Positions 27,263-35,275 of a DNA stretch of 35,275 bases are shown here, piece after piece. Both the position numbers and the translations under genes were made by a program. The stretch lies in NCBI GenBank assembly GCA_029098125.1, contig JAQXNS010000030.1, positions 1-35,275 on the forward strand, read 5' to 3'. The stretch is from a bacterium (GTDB lineage Bacteria; Bacillota_I; Bacilli_A; RFN20; CAG-826). The notes beneath the pieces were generated by a model. It was given only the letters and a program-made list of their open reading frames with translations. It did no database searches and had not been told where the DNA came from. Positions within the stretch are counted from its first letter, which is position 1, and each line of letters begins with the position of its first letter.

Positions 27263-28849
27263 ATGAAACTTATTGACGTAATTAACAATGAAAATCGTGA
27301 TGAATTTGTTAAACATAATTACAATTTACCAAGATACGACATCAAAAAAGTAAGAGAAAACACAAAAAAAGAACCAACTTGGATTCATTTCGGAGCTGGA
27401 AATATTTTTAGAGCATTTCCAGCGGCAGTTTTAAATGAAATTTTAAATAAAAATGAATATGACAAGGGTGTTATTGTTGCAGAATCATTTGATTATGACA
27501 TTATTGATGAAGCATATCGCCCTTACGATAATTTATCTTTGCTTGTTAGTTTAAAATCAACAGGCGAGATTGAAAAAACAGTTATCGCTTCAGTTACTGA
27601 AAGTTTAAAAGCTGATAAATCTTTTAAAGAAGATTGGGATAGATTAGTTGAAATTTTTAAAGCGCCAAGTTTAGCTCAAGTTACTTTTACAATTACTGAA
27701 AAAGGATATGGTGCACCTTTAAGTGATATTGAAAAAGGTTTTGATGCATCATTTGCAATGGGCAAAATTAGTGTGCTTTTATATGAAAGATTTAAAGCTA
27801 ATAGTGCACCTTTAACTTTACAAAGTATGGATAACTGCTCACATAATGGCGACAAAATTAAAAATGCAATTATTTCATATGTATCAAATTGGGTAGAAAA
27901 GGGACTTGTTGAAAAAGAATTTTTAGATTATGTATCTGATCCAAGAAAAATTTCTTATCCTTGGTCAATGATTGATAAAATAACACCTCGTCCACATCCT
28001 TTAGTTCAAAAAATGCTTGAAAAAGATGGATTTGTAGATAATAAAACAATTGAAACACCTCGCCATTCATTTACTGCACCATTTGTTAATGCTGAAGAAA
28101 CAGAATATTTGGTTATCGAAGACTCTTATGTTAATGGCAGAGTACCGCTTGAAAAAGGTGGAGTTTTGTATACAAGTAGAGAAACAGTTGATAATGTTGA
28201 AAGAATGAAAGTTACAACTTGTCTTAATCCACTTCATACAGCCATGTCAATTGCTGGATGTTTACTTGGCTATACTTTGATTAGTGAAGAAATGAAAGAT
28301 GAAGACATTCGAGGATTCATTCAAAAAATTGGTTACATCGAAGCAATGCCAGTTGTAACAGATCCAAAAATTATAAATCCATATGAATTTATTGGATCAG
28401 TTATTAACAAAAGACTTCCAAATCCATTCATGCCAGATGCTCCACAAAGAATTGCGATGGATACAAGCCAAAAACTTGCAATTAGATTTGGTGAAACTTT
28501 AAAGGGTTATGAGAAAAAAGGTTTAGATAAATCAAATTTAATATTAATCCCGTTGGTTTTAGCATTATATGCTAGATATTTAAAAGGAATTGATGATAAT
28601 GGAAATGAATTTATTCCTTCACCTGATCCACTTTTAAATGAATTAACTGAAATTGTTAAACCACTTGAAGTAGGCAAAATCAATCAAGATTACTCAATTT
28701 TAAAGAATTTATATACTAGAAAAGATATTTTTGGTGTCGATTTATATGAATATGGACTTGGCGATTTAATCGAAAATTACGTAAAAGAATTATTTAGTGG
28801 TTTAGGCGCTGTTAGAAGCACGCTTCATAAATACGTTACAAAAAGATAA
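27263..28849 (+). CDS. uxuB: Mannitol dehydrogenase-family protein, probable D-mannonate oxidoreductase (fructuronate reductase)
   Basis: WIHFGAGNIFRAFPAAVLNE; KITPRPHP; TCLNPLHTAMSIAGCLLGY; adjacent to uxuA. Start at ATG 27263 rather than 27242. Confidence 0.85.
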   Translation: MKLIDVINNENRDEFVKHNYNLPRYDIKKVRENTKKEPTWIHFGAGNIFRAFPAAVLNEILNKNEYDKGVIVAESFDYDIIDEAYRPYDNLSLLVSLKSTGEIEKTVIASVTESLKADKSFKEDWDRLVEIFKAPSLAQVTFTITEKGYGAPLSDIEKGFDASFAMGKISVLLYERFKANSAPLTLQSMDNCSHNGDKIKNAIISYVSNWVEKGLVEKEFLDYVSDPRKISYPWSMIDKITPRPHPLVQKMLEKDGFVDNKTIETPRHSFTAPFVNAEETEYLVIEDSYVNGRVPLEKGGVLYTSRETVDNVERMKVTTCLNPLHTAMSIAGCLLGYTLISEEMKDEDIRGFIQKIGYIEAMPVVTDPKIINPYEFIGSVINKRLPNPFMPDAPQRIAMDTSQKLAIRFGETLKGYEKKGLDKSNLILIPLVLALYARYLKGIDDNGNEFIPSPDPLLNELTEIVKPLEVGKINQDYSILKNLYTRKDIFGVDLYEYGLGDLIENYVKELFSGLGAVRSTLHKYVTKR

Positions 28850-28863
28850 AAAAATAAAATTTT

Positions 28864-28902
28864 AAGAAAGTTCCAAGAATTATCTTGGGCTTTCTTTTTT
28901 AG
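28864..28902 (+). terminator. Terminator after uxuB
   Basis: AAGAAAGTTCCAAGA-atta-TCTTGGGCTTTCTTTTTT. Confidence 0.85.
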
Positions 28903-29061
28903 ATGCAATTTTGGCTTTAATTTATACATTTTTAAATCACGGAAATAGTTTCGAAATAAGATTTTGTATTACTTTTTGCGGAAATCTTTACATTTACTAT
29001 CATTAAATATGATTTGTGCTAGAATAATTTAGTAGATATTTTAATCAATAAAGGGGAATTT

Positions 29062-31005
29062 ATGAAACAATATAAAAAATTACTTGCTTTAGGATTAGTC
29101 GCTTTTTCTTTATTTAGTTGTGGAAGAAAGAATGAATCAAATAAAGAAAATAATGATAATATTCAAAACAATCAACCTAATGATAATAATGATCCAATTG
29201 GTAAACCAGATAATAACGATGGACCATCACATTCTCATAAAATGACACATTATCCAAGATTAGATCCAACATGTGAAGAAGACGGAGAAAGAGAACATTT
29301 CATTTGCTCTGAATGTGGCAAATATTATTGGACACCAGATGGAACAATTGAAATCCTTGATACCAGTGATCTACGTATAGAAAGACTCGGTCATGATTTA
29401 AAACATTTTGAACGTCATGAAGCAACTTGCGAAGACGATGGAAATGAAGAATATTATTACTGCAAACGTTGTGAAAATGTCTACGCTGACAAAGAATGTA
29501 GATTTCAAGTAACTGATTTAAGTGTTTTATATATTTCCCATTATGGTCATAACTTAGAATATTTTAAAAAAGTTGAACCAACTTGCACAAAAGCAGGTCA
29601 AAGAGAATATTGGCATTGTTTAACTTGTGAGAAAAATTATTGGTTGCCAGAAGGAAAAGCTGAAATTGCTGATATGAATAATTTAGTAATTGATCCAATT
29701 GGTCATGCTAAAACTGAATATATATTAAATGATATAGACAATCACTGGTATGCATGCGCACGTTGTAATGAAAAACTTGACGCAAGCGAACATGTTTGGG
29801 ACGATGGAAATGAAGTTGTTGAGGGCACATGTACTTCAAAACACACAACAGTATTTAAATGTACAATATGTAATGAGCAAAAAATTGATATTGAAGATCC
29901 AGTTGGTCATGATTTTTCAATTATTAAATCAGATGATAGTGAACACTGGAGTGAATGTTCTCGTTGTCACGTTGTTCATGAAAGAGAAAAACATAGTATA
30001 AATTCAACAATAGTGATAGAAGCATCTTGTACACAAACTGGTGAAATTCATCATACTTGCAGTAAATGTAGTTACGAATATACTGAAACTGTTGAGAAAA
30101 GAGCACATGATTTCAAGGATACATATGAAATTGACGATAATAGTCACTGGAGACAATGTAGAAATTGTAGCGAAAAAATAGATGTTGTTAACCATGTATG
30201 GGGTAATGACAGGATTATTAAAAATCCATCTTTTAGTGAAGAAGGATTAAAAGAAGTTAGCTGTCTTTATTGTAACTATAAAAAAGAAGTAACATTAGCA
30301 AAATCAAAATTCTTGTTTATGCTATCAAACGATGAAACATATTATACTTTGCTTGGCCTTTCTAGTGAAGAAAACAATTTAGATATCGTTATTCCTTCAA
30401 CTTATAATGATTTACCAGTCAAAAAAATTGGCGATAAAGCTTTTAAAAATTGTCAAAACGTTAATAGTGTTATCGTTCCTGATTCTATTACAGAAATAGG
30501 ACGTAATGCTTTTGAATATTGTTCGCTAAAGAGCATTTCTTTGCCAAACACAATTGAAACTATTAAATATAGTTGTTTTGTTAGCTCTTCTTTACTATCT
30601 ATAGATATACCAGATTCTGTCATAACTATTGAAGATGGTGCTTTTAATAGTTGTTCCAATTTAACTTCTGTTAATATGTCTAATTCGGTTGAAGAACTGG
30701 GATGTTGGACCTTTAATTATTGTTTTATGCTTTCTGATATAACTTTAAGTAATAGATTAACTATTCTTAGGTCTCAAGTTTTTCAAAATACAGGCATCAG
30801 TACTTTTGTAATAAACAAAAATATAAATTGTATCGAATATAGTGCTTTTCGTGATTGCGCTAATCTTAAATCAGTTATTTTTGAAGATCCAAATAATTGG
30901 GTTTATAATGGGGAATCTGTTAATGTAAATGATAGTGAATTAAATGCCTACTTACTTTCAAAAACATATAACGAAAACACATGGTACAAAAATACAGTAG
31001 CATAA
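29062..31005 (+). CDS. Lipoprotein with nine CxxC zinc-ribbon-like modules and a C-terminal BspA-type leucine-rich repeat domain
   Basis: Lipobox LFSC; repeated PTCxxxGxxxxxxCxxCxxxY; C-term VKKIGDKAFKNCQNVNSVIVPDSITEIGRNAFEYC (LRR_5). Confidence 0.88.
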   Translation: MKQYKKLLALGLVAFSLFSCGRKNESNKENNDNIQNNQPNDNNDPIGKPDNNDGPSHSHKMTHYPRLDPTCEEDGEREHFICSECGKYYWTPDGTIEILDTSDLRIERLGHDLKHFERHEATCEDDGNEEYYYCKRCENVYADKECRFQVTDLSVLYISHYGHNLEYFKKVEPTCTKAGQREYWHCLTCEKNYWLPEGKAEIADMNNLVIDPIGHAKTEYILNDIDNHWYACARCNEKLDASEHVWDDGNEVVEGTCTSKHTTVFKCTICNEQKIDIEDPVGHDFSIIKSDDSEHWSECSRCHVVHEREKHSINSTIVIEASCTQTGEIHHTCSKCSYEYTETVEKRAHDFKDTYEIDDNSHWRQCRNCSEKIDVVNHVWGNDRIIKNPSFSEEGLKEVSCLYCNYKKEVTLAKSKFLFMLSNDETYYTLLGLSSEENNLDIVIPSTYNDLPVKKIGDKAFKNCQNVNSVIVPDSITEIGRNAFEYCSLKSISLPNTIETIKYSCFVSSSLLSIDIPDSVITIEDGAFNSCSNLTSVNMSNSVEELGCWTFNYCFMLSDITLSNRLTILRSQVFQNTGISTFVINKNINCIEYSAFRDCANLKSVIFEDPNNWVYNGESVNVNDSELNAYLLSKTYNENTWYKNTVA

Positions 31006-31014
31006 AAAATCTTT

Positions 31015-31534
31015 ATGAAAATTAAAAAAATCTCAAAAACCCTCTTATTCTCAACTATTTTGTTCAGTATTTCATCTTGTACTCTTACAAAAAAAATTTT
31101 TAGAACGACCAGAAAATACAAATCTTGAAGCGTGGATTACTGAAGAGATTAATGCAAATGTGGCCGAAAAATTTAAGTATTTTCCAGGAATGTTTGGCGG
31201 AGATATGTATCTTGGATCGAAATATGAATTAATAAGAAATGAGGAAAATGAGTATCTTCTTCCTGAGATTTATGTGTTGTACACTTATTCTGGATATCCA
31301 GATTGCATAGATGCATATTGTTTAACAAGTATTGAAATTACAGATCCTGAAGTTTTTGTTTATGGATTAACCATTAATTCGCCTCAAGAAAAAGTAAATG
31401 AAGTGATGCTTGCTAATGGTTTTGAAGAAAAAGGAGATCATACCTATTTAAAAAATAATTGCTATTTTTCTTTTAGCAGTAACAATATTCAAATAAAAGC
31501 ACCATCAACAAACAATCATAATATTATTTATTAA
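31015..31534 (+). pseudogene. Frameshifted (or phase-variable) lipoprotein of unknown function
   Basis: MKIKKISKTLLFSTILFSISSCTLTKK then frame break at an A8 tract; removal of one A joins it to FLERPENTNLEAWITEEINANVAEKFKYFPGMFGG...NIIY. Confidence 0.75.
31029..31066 (-). repeat. Dispersed-repeat-like sequence (copy F) inside the signal-peptide coding region of the 31015 gene
   Basis: atctcaaaaaccctcttattctcaactattttgttcag vs atctcaaaaaccctgcagaactcaactatttttgt. Confidence 0.5.
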
Positions 31535-31553
31535 AAGGAGACATATATATAAT

Positions 31554-32855
31554 ATGTTAAAGATAAATTTTAATAAAATCATACCCTATTTAAGTATCTT
31601 GTTTTTAGTCTCTTCTTGTTCTTCAACTAGTGCTATAAGACTTTTAAAAGCTAAGAGCACAAATCTTTCTTACAATCTTTCTTCTTTGAATGAAGAATAT
31701 TTTGCTTCTAAAGAAAAAGCTGATTCTTTTGAATTAAAATTTAATGAAGCATATTTAAATAAATTTGATGATGGAGTTACAAATATAGCAATTTCTCCAT
31801 ATTCAGTATTTATGAGTCTTGGTATGCTTTATGAAACAGCAAATAATAATTCCGCAAAAGAAATTTTAGATGCTTTAAATATGAATGAAAATGAATTACG
31901 TAATTTTTCTTCTTTTTCATATCGATTATCAAATAAAGAAAAGTATAGTAGTAATGATAATAAACTCATATTAAGAGAAAAATTATTAAATTCTTTTTGG
32001 ATTAATGAAGGATTTAATCCAAAAGAAGAAGCTTTAAACAATTTTTCAAATTATTATTTTGCAGATTCTTATGAGGCACAATTTTATACAAATAATAAGC
32101 AAGCAAACAAAGATTTAACTAAATATATCAGCGATGAAACCTATAAATTTTTAGAACCAGATTTGAATATTAGTGAATATGCCAAAATTGCTTTGATGAA
32201 TCTCCTCTATCTAAAAACTGCATGGGGAAATTTAGATTTAAATCTTACTCTTAATGAATGTGATTTTTTAAATAGCAATCTTTCAACGACAAAAAAGAAA
32301 TTTATAGTTGGCAAATATCAAACTGGAAGAGCGCTCGAAAAAGACCTATATCGTGCATTTTATAATGAAAGTGAAAGTGGATATCGATTATATTTTGTAG
32401 TTCCTAACATCAATCAAAAATTAAAAGATGTTTATAATTATCAAATTATAAATGAAATCAGGAGCTATGATTATTCATCTGTTAACAATGAAAATGTTTC
32501 ATATTTTACAAAATGCATCTTTCCATCTTTTAGTGCTGAAAGTGACAACGATATAAAAGATTTAATGAGAGAATCATTTAATATAAAAGAATGTATGGAC
32601 AAAGATTTAGCCGACTTATCAAAAATTTCAGATACAAAACTTTATGTAAATGATTATAAACATATAGCTAAGTTGAATGTTGATGAAAAAGGTATTGAAG
32701 GTGCTGCAGTTACATTTATTTCTGGGGATGCAACATCAGCTGGACGAGGTGAAAATATTATCTATGAAACTTTCTTAGTGGATCGCTCTTTTGCTTATAT
32801 ATTAGAAGACCCATATCAAAATATATTATTTTCAGGTGTTGTTAACTCAATTTAA
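31554..32855 (+). CDS. Serpin-family lipoprotein (protease inhibitor)
   Basis: Lipobox LVSSC; ISPYSVFMSLGMLYETANNNSAKEI; hinge LNVDEKGIEGAAVTF; FLVDRSFAYILEDPYQNILFSGVV. Confidence 0.92.
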   Translation: MLKINFNKIIPYLSILFLVSSCSSTSAIRLLKAKSTNLSYNLSSLNEEYFASKEKADSFELKFNEAYLNKFDDGVTNIAISPYSVFMSLGMLYETANNNSAKEILDALNMNENELRNFSSFSYRLSNKEKYSSNDNKLILREKLLNSFWINEGFNPKEEALNNFSNYYFADSYEAQFYTNNKQANKDLTKYISDETYKFLEPDLNISEYAKIALMNLLYLKTAWGNLDLNLTLNECDFLNSNLSTTKKKFIVGKYQTGRALEKDLYRAFYNESESGYRLYFVVPNINQKLKDVYNYQIINEIRSYDYSSVNNENVSYFTKCIFPSFSAESDNDIKDLMRESFNIKECMDKDLADLSKISDTKLYVNDYKHIAKLNVDEKGIEGAAVTFISGDATSAGRGENIIYETFLVDRSFAYILEDPYQNILFSGVVNSI

Positions 32856-32924
32856 TTAAAAAATTAATCTCTTCTTGACTCTCCTTTTAGAGGATAGATT
32901 TTACTATACATTATGAGGAAGTTC

Positions 32925-33716
32925 ATGTATAGAATAGGTGATTTTTCAAAAGCGAGTAAAACAACAATTAAAACATTAAGGTATTATGAAAAAGAAGGCC
33001 TTCTCATACCTACATTTGTTAATCCATATACTGGATGCAGGTACTATGAAGCTTCTCAACTTTATGATTTATCAAAAATCATCAGTTTAAGACAACTTGG
33101 TCTATCAATCAGCGATATAAAAGAAATCAAAAGTGGTGAAGATTTAGAAATTATTCTTCAAAAAAGAAGAAAAAATATTTTGCTAGAAATTGAAAAATCT
33201 AATAATGAACTCAACCTCATAAACAATCTTTTGAATGGAGGAAATAGGGAAAAAAGAGTAATTATTAAAACAATCCCAAGTACAATCGTTTATTATAAGG
33301 AAGGGAAAATTAAGGATTTCAGTGAAATTTTTAATTTCGTTTTAGAGGCAGGAGAAGAATGCAAATCTTTAAATCCTAACTTAAAATGTGCTAAACCTGA
33401 ATATTGCTACATTACTTATCTTGATGGTGAATATAGGGAAAATGATATCACAATTAGGTACAGTGAAGCTGTTGAGGAAATTGGAAACTCAAATGAAAAT
33501 ATTAGGTTTAGTTACGAAAAAGAAATAAAAGTAGCGTCTTTATATCACAAAGGAAGCTATAGTTCTTTAAGAGATTCATATCTAATCTTGCTTAAATTCA
33601 TTGAAGATGGTGGATATGAAATAAACGGATATATCCGTGAATTTTATATTGATGGTTGTTGGAACAAAGAAAGTGAAGAGGAATATTTGACTGAAATTGA
33701 AGTCCCAATTAAGTAA
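32925..33716 (+). CDS. MerR-family transcriptional regulator with GyrI-like effector domain
   Basis: YRIGDFSKASKTTIKTLRYYEKEGLLIPTFVNPYTGCRYYE; SD GAGGAAG before ATG 32925. Confidence 0.9.
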   Translation: MYRIGDFSKASKTTIKTLRYYEKEGLLIPTFVNPYTGCRYYEASQLYDLSKIISLRQLGLSISDIKEIKSGEDLEIILQKRRKNILLEIEKSNNELNLINNLLNGGNREKRVIIKTIPSTIVYYKEGKIKDFSEIFNFVLEAGEECKSLNPNLKCAKPEYCYITYLDGEYRENDITIRYSEAVEEIGNSNENIRFSYEKEIKVASLYHKGSYSSLRDSYLILLKFIEDGGYEINGYIREFYIDGCWNKESEEEYLTEIEVPIK

Positions 33717-33725
33717 AAAAATAAG

Positions 33726-33755
33726 CTGCTTTAGCTTTAGGCTAAAGCAGTTTAT
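33726..33755 (+). terminator. Terminator after the MerR gene
   Basis: CTGCTTTAGC-tttag-GCTAAAGCAG-tttat. Confidence 0.75.
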
Positions 33756-33757
33756 AA

Positions 33758-33790
33758 CAAAAATAATGGGGTTTTGCAGGGTTTTTGCGA
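33758..33790 (+). repeat. Dispersed intergenic repeat, copy G (subtype with GGGGTT)
   Basis: acaaaaataatggggttttgcagggtttttgcg. Confidence 0.8.
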
Positions 33791-33794
33791 AATA

Positions 33795-34859
33795 TTAATC
33801 AATAATTGTGTATTGGCCTTTGTTTTCATTTTTAGTTTTGTATAGTGCTTCATCAACCTTTGTGAAAAAATTCAATTCGTTATCATCTTCTTTAATTTGA
33901 TAAATTCCAGAAGAAATTTGAATCTTTTGATCTTTAATTTTTTCTAATAATATTTCGTTTATTTTAACAAGTGATTTGGCAGTTTCATCAATTGAATTTT
34001 TAGAAAATATTACAAATTCATCGCCACCAAAACGGTAAATTGAATCATATCCAAATTCTTGTACGAGTTCTTCGGATATAATTTTTAAACAAGAATCACC
34101 AACTGTGTGGCCATATGTGTCGTTAATCATTTTAAAACAATCAATGTCGCAAAGAATAATAATTGGGCGGTTTTCATGCTCAGTTAAAACATTTTCTCTT
34201 ATATATTTATCAAGAGCACGTCTATTTTTAACTTGTGTTAATTCATCAGTATAACTTTGAACTAATAATTTGTTTCTTGCAATGCTATTTTCTTTGGTTA
34301 AAGCAAATAATTTATATACCAGTAAAATTGCAATAATCGCATAGATTATCATATTAATGTAATAACCTTGCTCAAATGTTCTATCTAATGTTAAAGGTGG
34401 AACAATGCACATTAATGCTGTTCCTATTATAATAATAGCTGAATAAAACATTGGACGGAGCAAGCAAAAAGATGGCAAACTAATGAAAACTGTAAGAAAA
34501 ACAATAGGATAATTACCATCTTTCATGTCGTAATATGAAATAAAACATGCCCATGTACAGATAAAAATTGTATAAATATTCGAGAAATAATATGCTAGAT
34601 TAATTATTTTTTCGCTTTTATTTTTTCTTAGAACTAAAATTATGGCAAAACCAATAAGGGAAAGAACAAGTAATAAAATGTAGGAAATGAAATAAGCTAA
34701 ATGTTTAGGATATGCAAAATCAAAAACAATTAAAGCTCTTATTATCATTATTATTTCAATTATTGTGATTCCAGATAAAATAATAAACATACCTTTTTGG
34801 TTTTCAATTATATTGTTTTTGATCAATTCATTATTCTTTATATTAAAATTTAATTTCAT
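33795..34859 (-). CDS. Membrane-bound diguanylate cyclase (GGDEF domain)
   Basis: ~6 TM helices; DELTQVKNRRALDKYI; DIDCFKMINDTYGHTVGD; YRFGGDEFVIF. Confidence 0.95.
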   Translation of the reverse strand: MKLNFNIKNNELIKNNIIENQKGMFIILSGITIIEIIMIIRALIVFDFAYPKHLAYFISYILLLVLSLIGFAIILVLRKNKSEKIINLAYYFSNIYTIFICTWACFISYYDMKDGNYPIVFLTVFISLPSFCLLRPMFYSAIIIIGTALMCIVPPLTLDRTFEQGYYINMIIYAIIAILLVYKLFALTKENSIARNKLLVQSYTDELTQVKNRRALDKYIRENVLTEHENRPIIILCDIDCFKMINDTYGHTVGDSCLKIISEELVQEFGYDSIYRFGGDEFVIFSKNSIDETAKSLVKINEILLEKIKDQKIQISSGIYQIKEDDNELNFFTKVDEALYKTKNENKGQYTIID

Positions 34860-35170
34860 TTTGTTCCCTCTTGCGTTTTATAATCATACATTTTTTATTA
34901 TTATAAAAAAAGAATAATATATCTAAAAATACGAATTAATTCATATTTTTAGCGTATTTCTATTTGATTATGATTTTTTTGCATGAAGCGATTTTAAAAT
35001 CTATAGGCAAACGAATATCAATAAATGATATTTTGATAATTATTGATTATTCAAAGAAATATTTATTGGAACATCGTTTTAAGATAAAACAATCGTTAAT
35101 TTTTGCTTGCGTTGAGATTATATTTAATTAAATTAATTTTGAGCCATATAAAGAATTTGTGGGTTAAATT

Positions 35171-35275
35171 TTAGGTTATTTTCATTTTTTCAAATGCTGG
35201 AACAATTCTTTTTGATAAGTCTGAACAAGAAATATAAATAAGATCTTTCATATTTTCTAGATTTCTAAATCCGTA
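35171..35275 (-). CDS. C-terminal fragment of a CDS running off the window; possibly a transposase
   Basis: Minus strand ..YGFRNLENMKDLIYISCSDLSKRIVPAFEKMKIT*, open to the window edge; YGFRN(F/L)EN resembles ISL3-type transposase C-termini. Confidence 0.4.
   Translation of the reverse strand, partial: YGFRNLENMKDLIYISCSDLSKRIVPAFEKMKIT

Noticed and set aside
34970-35131. 53-aa ORF MIFLHEAILKSIGKRISINDILIIIDYSKKYLLEHRFKIKQSLIFACVEIIFN
   Set aside because: No SD and no recognised family; may be a gene remnant, but there is not enough evidence to call it.

Overview
This is a ~35 kb window of AT-rich DNA. It looks like a low-GC Firmicutes/Mollicutes-related bacterium, inferred from codon usage, lipobox style and gene content. 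TGG encodes Trp and TGA appears to act as stop, so standard code 11 is assumed. The backbone is ordinary: gltX with an adjacent tRNA-Glu(CUC), tRNA-Gly(GCC), mgtE, a c-di-AMP synthase (cdaA) operon with deoD, MutT, nitroreductase, uxuA/uxuB, a MerR regulator and a GGDEF protein. Accessory material includes a 117-aa orphan protein behind a strongly folded, locally GC-enriched ~330-nt non-coding segment. It also includes a UvrD-type helicase with an apparent embedded nuclease and a C-terminal zinc-ribbon/winged-helix tail, a Bro-N/DinD-like + Fic fusion with a palindromic upstream region, and a set of lipoproteins (CotH-like, zinc-ribbon/BspA-LRR, serpin, and broken SGNH-hydrolase and unknown lipoproteins). 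Non-coding repeats include a 58-bp-periodic three-copy repeat and a dispersed ~35-bp CTGCAG-centred family with about seven copies. The best candidates for something undescribed are: (1) the structured RNA plus 117-aa gene at ~325-1060; (2) the Bro-N-Fic gene whose upstream palindrome duplicates 17 nt of its own coding sequence; (3) the dispersed intergenic repeat family, one copy of which resembles a lipoprotein signal-peptide coding sequence; (4) an SGNH lipoprotein frame with three in-frame stops and no frameshift. All calls are by eye; no database search or folding program was run.
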